From: Terramyces sp. JEL0728
Taxonomy: Eukaryota > Chytridiomycota > Chytridiomycetes > Rhizophydiales > Terramycetaceae
Assembly (NCBI GenBank): GCA_027603945.1
Contig: JADIIU010000004.1
Span: 124,001 to 188,000 of the forward strand
Direction of reading: 5' to 3'
Length of the DNA stretch: 64,000 nucleotides
The position numbers were made by a program, and so were the translations under genes. This document shows, in pieces, positions 11,581-22,231 of the stretch. Below the pieces are notes generated by a model. The model was not told where the DNA came from and searched no databases. It worked only from the letters and a program-made list of their open reading frames with translations. Positions within the stretch are counted from its first letter, which is position 1; each line of letters starts with the position of its first letter.

Positions 11581-11722
11581 TAATTTAAAAATGTAAAAAA
11601 ATTATCGAAATTTCGCATATGGAATCTATCATTTCCATTTCCATATGCTGATAATGAGTGGAGATCGAGGCATTGTTCTCATTCACACAATTTGTAGCTG
11701 TGAAAATATTCTCCAAATCAAA

Positions 11723-14038
11723 ATGAAGGCGACGGCAGTGAAAGCACTAGACAATCTACACGGGTTCCTAACGACAGCGCTAGAAGTTGATACTAATTCT
11801 CAATTAGAATGCTGGATTGGTACTCCTGGCGTAACATTAGCTCAAGCTTGCGATCCACAAATGAATGCTACACCAAATTTGGGTTTGAATATGGAAATTT
11901 GCGATCTAATCAACAAGAATTTAAAGACATAGTATAGATCTCATTAAAATAGTTCTCGTGATGCAGCTTTTTGCATTGTAAAGTATATCAACCACTCCCG
12001 CGAGACGGCAAGTTTGGCTTTGGTGGTACACGATTCAATAATGTTAGTTGCTCGACAACTGCGCAAAGAACTGCGGGTATCCATTCCATATTGTAATGAG
12101 GTGCTTTTGCCATTGATTATAGTTCCAAAGAATTCCTGAATCTACTAGTCAGACGATTTCCAGAAACTGCAAAAGTATTAATATTCTAAATTAGCATGTT
12201 TCACATACCCAAGGAAAGATTCTGGAATTGATCGGGGAATGGAACTATATTTATGCTCAAAAGTCCAGATATAAGGAAGATTTTAAGCATATCAATGACA
12301 TGTACCGATTATTGGAATACAAAGGCTACAGATTCCCTAGGCTCAATGAAGCTGCGCTTGGATTCGAACCGGACGTTGTACTATTTTGCTTATTTAGAAT
12401 TTAAAAACCGAAGAGCAATTGGAAGAAGAAGATAAAAAGAACCAAGGCACCAAGCTGGAAGCGTTGATTAGAAAGGGCACCCCTGCAGCCCTTGCAGAAG
12501 CAAATGAAATGATGAAATTCATGTCTGGATATGTAAATATTGGCTGATAGCAGGACACATCCAAGAAACCGGATTACAAGCAGGAAGTAGCTTCAGAATT
12601 AGATAGAATCGAATCAAAAGTCATTTTACTGAATGATATGCTCAATCAAAGGACTCCAGAAGATTTCAAATCCAAATCTGATTCTACAATCGAGGTACCA
12701 AGTTGTTGATATCAGGAATTATACACATCTGCAAAAACTGCTCAAACCAAACTGCAAAAGTTTATTGAAGAAAACGACGATGAAGATCGTTTGGGCCGAC
12801 TGTTGGAAATGAATGGTATTTTCCATTTTATGTAGATTTGATAAATATTGTTGTCCAAAAGTACAGCGATTTGAAGAAAGGAAAAGCCGTCCAAAAGAAC
12901 GACTTTGACAGAAAGGAGCCAAGTCAAGCTAGCAAAGCTGCAGAAAAAGGAGCAATCAACCTCATTGACTTTGATGATTTCGGGTCCTTACCACCAGCCA
13001 ACAACAACACTAATGATGTACTTGGAGGGATTGCATCGCTTAACTTTGGCGCTCCAGTCCAAAATCAATACGCACAGCCAACTCAATTTGCTCAGACAAA
13101 CCAATTTGCTCAACCACAGTTAACTCAGTATAGCCAACCACAGTTAAATCAGTATAGCCAACCACAAATAAGCCCACAAAGCAACCAGTTTGCTCAGCAA
13201 GCACCGCCAAGTAATCAAATGTCTGGTGGATTTGATGCATTCAGTGGATTTGGGTCTCAAAAGCCAGTTACCCAAGCTCAACAGCAAAAAGCAGCTTCTC
13301 CATTTGATGATTTGTTGTCAATGAATGATTTAAAGCCAGTTCAAAACAATGCGCCAAAGAATGATCTGCTCGGGCTATTTGATGGTAAATCAGTATTAAT
13401 GTTAGCTTCACCAGCTCAAAACAAAGCTGGAACACCGCAACAATCTTTTGGTACACCAAAACAATCCACACCGCTTAATCAAATGGGCGGTATGCAACAA
13501 TTTGGAACTCCACAGCCAGTTGGACTTGGTCTCCAACAACAGCAATTTGGGCTGCAACAATTTGGAATGCAACAGCCATTTGGCACGGCACAGCCAATCG
13601 GATTGCAAAATTCTGGATCTAATTTTGCAAATTTACCAGGGCTTAATAAAGAATGTAAGAGTGAATGTAGAATGGGTCTAACCATAGATGTTATATTTGA
13701 CAAGAACGGGATGCAAATCAAACTGCAATTGCCAACGCCAACCGCAGTGCCAACACTAAAGGCAAAAGCAATCTTTGTAAACGTTACGCCAGTGCAGTTC
13801 ACTGGATTAAACTTTCAGATAGCATTACCAAAGGTAATTCTTATTAAAATAGACAATGACTGTTGAAATGGAACCAATTTCTAGCGCTGTTCTTGCACCA
13901 CTAAACCAATCTCCAACCACTCAAGTGTTTAACGTGGCCAACCCTGCAAAGGAACCATTACGAATGCGATTTAAAATCCAATACGGCGTTAACGGGGCTG
14001 TAGTTAATGAGAATGGAGAATATGCTCTAACAGTTTAG
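11723..14038 (+). CDS. GGA: GGA-type clathrin adaptor (VHS-GAT-GAE)
   Basis: Arf-dependent adaptor for trans-Golgi to endosome sorting. Eleven introns at 11820-11840, 11932-11952, 12026-12047, 12101-12122, 12175-12194, 12378-12397, 12533-12553, 12695-12715, 12816-12835, 13385-13405 and 13834-13852; 695 aa. The VHS domain (residues ~20-160) has ALVLLDNCAKNCG and SKEFLNLLVRRF. The GAT domain (~180-320) has LIRKGTPAALAEANEMMK. A Gln/Pro/Asn-rich hinge follows, then the gamma-adaptin ear ending QYGVNGAVVNENGEY. The introns at 11820 and 13385 are 21 nt and in frame with no stop; they are called from consensus and VHS alignment. An alternative in-frame start is at 11645. The 12533 intron could end at 12550 instead. 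Confidence 0.87.
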
Positions 14039-14072
14039 AAAAAAGTTTTCAATATATTTGATTTTACAGTTA

Positions 14073-15550
14073 TTAATCAGCAATCTTTTGAGCCGTACTG
14101 TCCTTTCTAAAGGTCTCAATGTACGCAACAGTCTCTTTTTCAAGCCGGATATTCTACGTTAGCCTTGATTACTTTGATGATTAGACTGACAATCTTTGTT
14201 GAAGTCAGTCCCTTAAGCATTGTCATCATTGAAGCTGCTGAAAAGGCATTGCCAGAGACGTCCAACTCGGTTAGTGATCCTACATCAGGGAAAACAAACT
14301 ATTTGACTCTACTGCTTTCCACAATCCTGCAAATGAACCATCATCCATTCTGGTATAACTCAAATTTAGGCTCTTGATTGCTGCAGATTTCCCAAGGTAG
14401 CTGATAAAGCAATTTCCGTTGTCTCCAACTCCATTGTGGGAAAGATCAAGTTTACTGAGAACAGTGTTATCCTGCCTTAGTAGTATTTACCTTTGCTCCG
14501 TTCAAGAACCCAGCAATACCTCTAATCCTCATCTGGTTCCAAGATACATTGAGTTCTCTTAACCCTTCATTGTGCAACAATCCATTTCCAAGCGCTATCC
14601 CGCCAATATCCCCAATATCATTTCGAGAGATATCCAAAACTTGATTAGGACATAGTACCTTGCAGAAATTGGTTCTGTCTGATACCTTCGGCAATAAAAG
14701 TTGCTTCTTTATCGCCAAATTCGTTCCCAGATAGGATCAGAGTCTTGAGTGTGCTGTTATCACTCATCATGGTTGCAATTTCGGGACCGCAGCCTCCTAT
14801 GATTAGCATAAAGTACTCAATGAGTTATTTGCCAAGTTCAAATAGCTTACTTTGTGGTTTGCGGCCAAACTAAGAGCCAATGCTTTCCCTCCTTGTTCAA
14901 TGCTATTGTTGGAAAGGTCCAGATGGGTAACAAAACTATTTTGCTTGATTAATGACATCATACTCCAATCACTTTACTGAACGCGATTGCTCTTAGATAT
15001 CCCAGGCCGTGGTAAGGCATTATTATTTCGCTTTTGTCCAATCTTTCGGCAATATATGACACTGGAACTAATCCGAATTCAGCACATGCTGCTATATAAG
15101 GCTCTTTTTCATTCTTGCGATTGATGATTACTGATTAATGTTGATTTACCACTCACATCCAAATCTGATTCCCACCCTGCATCTTCCTCTTCAAGCAAAC
15201 ACAATGAAGGTTCATCGTTCTTTTTATTGTTTCCGTTTTTATTGGCATTTTCGTCCTCTTTAGCCTCATTCATTGCATCAGTTTGCAAAGCGATTGTTTT
15301 ATCGTCTAAAGAATCCTGATTGACGGCTTGCTTCTTTGATGGTCCTTTTCCTCCTTTTTGTTTTCCCTTGCCTTTCACTGGAGCCGGTTTCTTTGTTGGC
15401 GTAGAAACAACCTTCCCGTTCTTGCCTTTCTTTGCTGCAATCTCATCCATTCCCAATGCATGGTCCAGTTTCTTTTCCGGGATATCATCATTGCCGATAT
15501 CTAAATTATCTTCTTCTTTTCATTAAGTAATTGTAACCTGCAGTTGCCAT
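14073..15550 (-). CDS. Leucine-rich repeat protein, LRRC74-like (RNI type)
   Basis: Eight introns of 19-22 nt at 15516-15537, 15131-15149, 14963-14982, 14797-14816, 14640-14658, 14472-14490, 14280-14299 and 14154-14172; 439 aa. The N-terminal ~115 residues are charged, with a Lys/Gly-rich run and an acidic run. EPYIAACAEFGLVPVSYI and MPYHGLGYLRAIA resemble the start of the LRRC74/NOD3-like repeat block. Repeats follow, such as VTHLDLSNNSIEQGGKA, LKTLILSGNEFGD, VLDISRNDIGDIG and LRELNVSWNQM. Homologs are often linked with ciliated cells, so a flagellar role is plausible but inferred. Confidence 0.8.
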
Positions 15551-15588
15551 TTCGCGTCAAATTGAAAAAGGACTAAGAAAAACTGAAT

Positions 15589-16074
15589 TTATTCAAATGC
15601 AAGGCAACTACAGTTCATTACATAAGGAGAGTTTTCGTCTGATACACTGGCAACTTTGGTATTTCCAAGTTCAGTTGCTACACAGGACAATAAATACAAG
15701 TCCTTCATTTCACCAAAAGTACCATCCTTGGAAAGGTCACATTCAACTCTGGCGGATGTGAGTGTAGTCTCTGAATCAGTATCATCAAATCCGCATTCTA
15801 CCCCAGTCTCATCGTCGGTTGTGTCAATGTCAATTTCTGATTCATCAATCTTCACTTTCCTTGAATTCTTGGCTACTGACTTTTTCCCAGCTCCTATTCG
15901 TTTGGATCCAGGCTCTGCCTTGTTGATCTTGTTGCATTGGTGAACCCATCGAGATACCATTGACTTGTGAATATCATATTTGCGGGATGCTTCTGCTTGA
16001 CTATGGCAAAGTGCGTATGAGATTATGCGCATTTTACTTGCGGCGGTGTAAGAGATTCGTTTCTTCAATGGCAT
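15589..16074 (-). CDS. Small helix-turn-helix (psq/Brinker/CENPB-type) DNA-binding protein
   Basis: Single exon, 161 aa from MPLKKRIS; nine in-frame residues upstream (to 16101) are possible. Residues ~3-50 (SYTAASKMRIISYA, SQAEASRKYDIHKSMVSRWV) form an HTH like those at the N-terminus of pogo/Tigger transposases and Brinker-type factors. The rest is acidic (DIDTTDDETG, DDTDSETT) with no DDE catalytic domain. It may be a domesticated remnant of a transposase DNA-binding module, or a small transcription regulator. No terminal inverted repeats were seen nearby. Confidence 0.65.
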   Translation of the reverse strand: MPLKKRISYTAASKMRIISYALCHSQAEASRKYDIHKSMVSRWVHQCNKINKAEPGSKRIGAGKKSVAKNSRKVKIDESEIDIDTTDDETGVECGFDDTDSETTLTSARVECDLSKDGTFGEMKDLYLLSCVATELGNTKVASVSDENSPYVMNCSCLAFE

Positions 16075-16269
16075 GCTAATTTTTGTTGCTTGAAAAGTCA
16101 ATTTTACTGCAGTTTTAACTGTGCCATTCTTGTCAATTTCAGTCTGGGAATTACGACACTGTCAATAAATTAAGCAATAAAAACTGATTAGCGGTGCTAG
16201 ATTGATTTAATTCACCCGCTGAGTGAAATATAGAAGCAAATTTTTCTGAAAAACACGCTCTCAATAATA

Positions 16270-18067
16270 ATGGTGTCGATAGAGCCAAGCACGTTAAGAT
16301 TTCCTTTTGATGAGACTACTTCCGACAATCAACCAATAGAATTCACAAAGATTATCAAATTGCGAAATGTAGGGGTTTCAAAAACGCGATTTGGAATCCA
16401 TATATTGGAACACAGTGAATTTACAATCGAACAGCAAAAGACTGGCGCAATTTTTCCTGGAGAATTTGAAATTATTAAAGTCCACTTCACTCCAAAGAGC
16501 TGGAACGTTTGTCAAGGAAAGTTTTACGTCAATGGCAGCAAACAAGGGGAAATGCTTCCAGTTTATTTAACAGGTTTTCAGTAAATAACATCCAGCATAT
16601 CCTGTGCTTAATAAAATCAACATCCCAAAATCTATTGACTTTGGGCAGTGTCTGCTATACGAACCAAACGTGAAAACAATCTCAATATTCAACGACCTGC
16701 CAATTGATTTTGAATATTCAATAGCCGTCGAGGAAGAGTTACCTCCAAATTATTTTATCATTAGTCCTCAGAAAGGTTATTCCTTCTGACTCTAGGAGTA
16801 TTAAGAAACATGGAAACCAAAGAGATTTCAATTGCATTTGCTCCATTGACTCTATGTCAAGCACAAATGGTAATCAAAATTGATATTTCACAAGAAGAAT
16901 TTAGTCCGATATATTGCAGATTGTATGGAACCGGAGATTTGACTTTACCAGAGAGGTAAAATCCGTCTTACCAGACCTGTCAAAGCAGCAAAGAAGAAGA
17001 AGAAATTGGATAAATTGATGCACGGGTTTGTTTTTAAAGCCAAAACGATGCTCGCTTCGATTGAGGAATCAAGGAAAAAGTCCCTAAGAAATGTTGGGGA
17101 GCTGGATTTATTTGACTTTGAACTTCAAAATAATGTACTTGTGCCTTTATTATAGACTAAGCCAAAGCAGCACAATGAAATTTGTAGATATGTGACCATT
17201 GGATACAACGAAATCCCAGAAATCCCCGACAGAGCACCAAAATATAACAGAAAAAACAAAGATTTCAGAATCCAAGTGCCGCAGATTAATATTTTACCGT
17301 ATGTTAGCTGCCAAACTGACAGATCATCAACCCGATTGATTCAAATCTTCAAAAATGCGATCTACACGCATATTTACAGAATCAGGGCTCAAAAGAGACT
17401 GAAAGCTTTAAAGCTATCAAAGGGTATTAGTTGATTAATTCTAGGCGACAATTCCATTGTAGTAAACAAGACCGAAACATTTAATATTCCTGAATTCCCT
17501 CTGTCTAAATTTGAAATTATGAAATCAGCTAAACCACCAAAGAACTATGCAACTTCCAAAAAAGTAGACATTGTCGTCCCAGAGTTACCAGAGTTAGTTA
17601 CGAAAGTGTTGATTCCCCCTATGGAACCAACTTTTGTTGAAAAGATTGGTTGGCAGCCACTGGAAGTGCCAAAGGAAGACAGATATCTGGAAATTGAAGT
17701 GCCTCCACTCCATTTTGAAACGGCTGGTATATATTATTAACATTGATGGCAACGACACTAATGAAATCTTGCCCAAAGTCACGCAAGTACCAATGGACAT
17801 CCACTCTGCGGCGTTTCCAAGATCTTCGATCCACGTAAGCCCTGCTAATCTTAGGTTCCTGTACCTGGAGTGATTCCGCTGTTGTATGACTTTCACAACA
17901 TACACGACGAGTCTTCAGCTCACTATGTGTTCCATTCGCAGAATCCACACAATTACAACGGCTACAAAAAAATAGTAGAGCTGGAGAACGAGCTGCGATT
18001 GAAAATTCATGAGATGGACAGCTCATTCTTTGACACGTATGATATTTTACATAATAAACGTTACTGA
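16270..18067 (+). CDS. CFAP221: Central-pair flagellar protein CFAP221 (PCDP1)
   Basis: CFAP221 is a calmodulin-binding part of the C1d projection of the axonemal central pair. Introns at 16574-16595, 16776-16795, 16956-16974, 17135-17155, 17424-17444, 17727-17745 and 17835-17854; 551 aa. Two ASH/MSP-like beta domains (residues ~1-105 and ~110-215) match the human order, including AYPVLNKINIPKSIDFGQ and ISPQKGV. A basic segment (AAKKKKKLDK) and RAQKRLKALK follow, then a Pro-rich tail. The 17727 intron has no AG at its expected end (GT...TG, see findings). Its presence implies a motile 9+2 flagellum. Confidence 0.85.
17727..17745 (+). other. Intron with apparent GT-TG borders
   Basis: In CFAP221, a 19-nt segment starts GTATAT and carries TTAAC at the usual branch position, but ends ATTG where all other introns end AG. 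Removing exactly these 19 nt restores the frame (ETA joined to DGNDTNE). The only canonical alternative is a 52-nt intron ending at 17778, which also keeps the frame but is far outside the size range. Confidence 0.5.
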
Positions 18068-18107
18068 TTTTGTATGAAAAAGCCACGAAACTTTTTCCTT
18101 GGCAATC

Positions 18108-19298
18108 ATGAAAGCTTTAATTTTAGTAGGAGGTAAATTTAAAATAAAATTAGGATACGGAACCAGATTGCGTCCACTCACATTTTCTAAACCGAAACCG
18201 CTAGTAGAATTTGCCAACAGACCAATGATCCTTCACCAAATCGCAGCGCTTGCCAAAGTAACTTTAGATTTAAATATTAGGTCGGGGTAAAGGAAATTGT
18301 CTTGGCAGTCAACTATCAACCGGAAGTGATGGTTTCTGCCATGAATCAAGTGGAGGAAGAATTTAAAGTTAAAATCACTTTTTCAATTGAACCAGAACCG
18401 CTAGGAACAGGTGATTAGAGCTAATCTTAGCTGGTCCGTTATCTTTGGCAAGAGAAGTATTGGGCAAAGGGGACGAGCCGTTCTTTGTTTTGAACTCTGA
18501 TGTTATATGCGAGTTTCCATTCCAATATCTATTAGATTTCCACAAATCCCATGGCGCAGAAGGAACTTTAATGACTACTCCTGTGGAGGATCCTTCAAAG
18601 TACGGTGTCGTATGTTTAAAAACCGGTTCAACGCAGATTGAACGATTTGTTGAGAAACCACAAACATGGGTTGGCGACCAAATCAATGCTGGAATTTATA
18701 TCTTTAACCCAGCTATTTTAAAGAGAATCACACACGTACTATGTTGCTAAGATAGGAAAGACCAATGTCCATCGAAAAGGAGGTGTTTCCGCATATGGCT
18801 CGCGCTGGGCAATTGCATGCTACTCCGTTGGAAGGATTCTGGGCAGATGTTGGACAGCCAAAAGATTTCTTGACCGGGTCAGCTTTATATTTAGAATCTT
18901 TATCCAAAAAAGCAGACGCTGGATTACACAAAGCAGACTATATTTCAGGAAATGTAATGGTAGATGCAAGCGCAAAGATCGGAAAGGGCTGCAAGATTGG
19001 GCCGAATGTAGTCGTTGGTCCAAACGTAGTTATTGGAGATGGGGTAAGAATAAAGGATTCTGTGGTTATGGGTGGGGCACACGTTAAGGATTTTGCCTGG
19101 ATTAACAAATCTATTATTGGATGGTTCTCCTCAGTTGGACGCTGGACTCGCATTGATGATATTACAGTATTGGGCGAAGATGTGCATGTCAAGGACGAAA
19201 TATTCACGAATGGAGCAACAGTATTGCCTCACAAGGTGGATTATATCTAATTATAGAGCGTTGGAGCAAATATTTCTTCACCCCAGATTGTCATGTAG
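18108..19298 (+). CDS. PSA1: Mannose-1-phosphate guanylyltransferase (GDP-mannose pyrophosphorylase)
   Basis: Makes GDP-mannose for glycoprotein, GPI-anchor and wall synthesis. Introns at 18133-18153 (21), 18258-18280 (23), 18411-18430 (20), 18736-18755 (20) and 19236-19256 (21); 361 aa, the same as yeast Psa1. The nucleotide-binding motif [11 protein letters not shown] spans the first splice junction. FVEKP and the left-handed beta-helix hexapeptides ([20 protein letters not shown]) follow. The last exon restores the conserved C-terminus LPHKS...IVM. The ATG at 18108 lies 40 nt after the CFAP221 stop. Confidence 0.95.
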
Positions 19299-19369
19299 GT
19301 CAATAAAGAAGAATGAAATCAATCGAGCACTTTATATTGAATCAATTGTATTATTACAATACTAGATAC

Positions 19370-19845
19370 TTATTCTTGATCAAAAGTTTCAGTTTCGACA
19401 AGATCTGGAATTTCATCGTCGTCTTCAGCCTTCTTTTCTCCTTGAGCTGCTGCTTGTTGAGCTTGGAATTGTTCAGCCATTCTGCGTAATTCGCCAAGGG
19501 CTTCAGGTCCAAGTTGAGTCAAAATTCCAGGTAATAATTGTGTTAGATCCTTGGTTACTCCGTATCCGTTAATTACAAAGGTATTTGAGGCAACGGATGC
19601 TTGAACTGATATTAGCTACATGTACCTGATGGCTTCTTGAAGTGATAGATCTTTCCGTCGTTTCTAAACATGTTGACTTCTTCAACTCCAGTCATTGGTT
19701 GCACATTCAATTTGGTGAGAGTGGTTTGAAGTTTCTTTTCTTCATTTTCAGGTGCTTTGTGAACCTTCTTGACCTTTCTTCTTGGGGTTCCTTTGCCTCC
19801 GATGCGCACTTGGGATTGGAGTTTAGCGAGCTTCTCTGGATTCAT
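19370..19845 (-). CDS. EGD1: Nascent polypeptide-associated complex subunit beta
   Basis: Ribosome-bound chaperone subunit that pairs with NAC alpha. One 20-nt intron at 19606-19625; 151 aa. The N-terminal ribosome-binding motif is in [15 protein letters not shown]. The NAC domain spans residues ~35-100 ([32 protein letters not shown]). The C-terminal tail is acidic ([11 protein letters not shown]). Length is typical. It converges with the GDP-mannose pyrophosphorylase gene (72 nt between stops). Confidence 0.93.
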
Positions 19846-20067
19846 GTTTATGTGAAGTGAGAAGAAAAATTTTCCTTAACTTGGCTCTGATTGGTCAAAT
19901 ACGAAAAAATTCTCCTCAAGCAAAACATGATTGCATACAAATAATCTCGCCGGATTAATGCTCTGGTTTCATTCGTAAGGAGCGGCGTTGGGATTGTTAT
20001 AGATCAGTCAGTCTGAGATAGCTGCACCCGTACACTGCGAGCATAAGATATTTTCCAATTTTATTAT

Positions 20068-21966
20068 TTAATCAATTTTGATTGACTTGTAAATTGTTCT
20101 AACAAAGTAAAGTGCAGCCAAGTGTCCAACTGTGCCTGTAAAGATTGACAGCATAATTGACATGACAAGGGACCAAGTGAGATAAATAACAATAGATGCC
20201 GCGTCTTTCAATTCCAATTTGCCAGTCAAAAAGATGATGGAGTATACAAACATGTAGAATCCGGATGCGGCGGAAGCATTGAATGATTTCCATGCCCACA
20301 AGTAGTCCTAATGTTAATTTCTCTTACTTCTGCACACAAAATAAAGTACGTCAACAATACAGACACCAAGCAACAGGTAACAATCAAAATCAGGAATACA
20401 AAGAACAAGAATCCAAACATGTAGTATAATCTATGGTTCCAGATGGATGTCATGATAAAGAACAATTCAATAAAGATGGCTCCGAAAGGCAAGATACCTC
20501 CAATCAATGCGGAAAATACGGCAGTAAAGTACCAAGGCTATTGTTAATAGTAATTACTTGAGGTGGAATCTGTCTTGGGATTTGGTTGGTTTTGCAAGGC
20601 GGTTCAAAGCCTGGATGTCTGAATCCAAAATAGGATCCAACAATACATAACGGAATGGATACCAAGAACCACAGTCCAATCAATGCCAAGAAAGTGCCAA
20701 ATGGAACCGCAGATGAAGATTCGTGGGCAATTAAAATAAAGTTAAGAGCAATTAGAATTCCAAAAACAATGCCTGGCACCAAAATTGCAGTGAGCAACAC
20801 ATTTTGCTTTCTGTTTTCTCCGCCATACGTCTTGTACATCACTGAAGATACATATCCCGAAACCACAGAAAATAGGACATAGAAAACAAGTGCCATAGTG
20901 CCCAAGGAACCGCGGCTGGATGGCGACAAGAACCCAAGAACTGCAAATGCAAGAGTAACACCTAGCATGCAAATCAATTGTGCACCGGTGCCCAATAAAA
21001 CACAGAGAATCATTCTGAACGCTGGTGCCCTGAATACATCTGCATGAACCATCTTCCATCCAAAATCATCTTGGGCTCCATCTTCATCCCCTAATGTATT
21101 GTATCTAGAAATATCTTTGTGTAAAGCTCTCAACAAAATCATTGTAACCATACTTGCCAAGATCAAAATGATTACAATTGCGTTGATAATACTGAACCAG
21201 TGAATTTGAGGGTCATAAACGTGCAAATAGTGATCCCATCTGGTCCCCCAAGAAATTGGGTCTTGCTACAATTAGAAATGAACTACATTCCACACAAGAG
21301 TGTAAGTAAAAGCAACTTCAGTCGGTTTACCAGCATATAACACTAGAGGTTCAGTTCCAGTAATTTCGCAATCAGCCTCCTTTTCATGCGATAAACTGCT
21401 ATTAATGATGTTTACCTTGCGAGATTAACAATTACGCCAACTACCCTAATTTTATCCGCATCCTTATTATGATAGTGGACATGAATTACATAGTGGTTGT
21501 GCAGCATTGTTTGATCGCCGTCAACATATCCTAAAGGCAGTCCAGGATAATAGAAAAATTCGGAGGTAGATTCATCCTTGTAGAGTTGAGCAGCTGGTAA
21601 TCCATCTATCACCCAATTAACTAAATAAGCTTCGTCGATTCTTTTCATCAAAAAATCCACACTAGTAGCAGAAACTTGTGATTTGCAAATTGTCTTACAA
21701 GTTTGATTTTCCAGAGCTGGTAATTCGATAGGAGAATTGTACAGTCTATCTCCAAACAAGATACTTCCTAGCGATTCATGCTGAGAAATTTCTTTACCTG
21801 GTGGACAGAATGAAAATCCTGGATGATAGTAATCGTAAGGTAGCAGAGAGTCTTTTGCAGTGAGTGCGTTGACAAGCACTGGAACTATTTCTCCTTTCTT
21901 ATAGTCCTTTGGAGCTACTCCTGGTAAATAAAAGCTGTGAACGAGTGCTGGTAGTAACACTAGCAT
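20068..21966 (-). CDS. Transmembrane 9 superfamily protein (TM9SF/EMP70)
   Basis: Nonaspanins act in Golgi/endosome membrane protein sorting and adhesion. Introns at 21396-21415, 21266-21286, 20538-20557 and 20308-20327 (20-21 nt); 605 aa, normal for the family. MLVLLPALVHSFYLPGVAPKDY gives the signal peptide and the family N-terminus; an upstream in-frame extension to 22023 is less likely. The lumenal domain is followed by nine hydrophobic segments, with conserved HADVFR, QPWYFTA (across a splice junction) and CAEDYLWAWKSF. It ends with a Lys-containing tail, IYKSIKID, fitting COPI retrieval. Confidence 0.92.
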
Positions 21967-22231
21967 GTGATTGAAAAAGCAAACGTGGAAGTGAAAGAAC
22001 ACAAAAAAAGTGCTTGTGGACAAACCGTAAGAAAATTAACAGGCTTGGAAGAATACTGCGATGTAATGGTTACCCTCTGGAAATCGCGAGGCGGTTTGCA
22101 GAAAGTCCAACTGTAAACGCTGCTTAAATTACCAGCAGATTCGTTAGAAGTGCAAATACCTACTAGAGTGCAAAGATCTACTAGAGTGTAAATGGCCCTC
22201 GTGGGTTAGGGAAATTTTGTCCGATATTGAC

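Noticed and set aside
12361..12372. TTCGAACC resembling a tRNA B box
   Set aside because: It is inside a GGA coding exon (GFEPD) and no cloverleaf can be formed around it.
13040..13802. Several minus-strand open frames
   Set aside because: They are antisense shadows of the Gln/Pro-rich hinge of GGA, whose composition suppresses stops.
17727..17778. A 52-nt canonical GT-AG intron in CFAP221
   Set aside because: It keeps the frame but would be more than twice the size of all others and lacks a branch site near its AG; kept as an alternative only.
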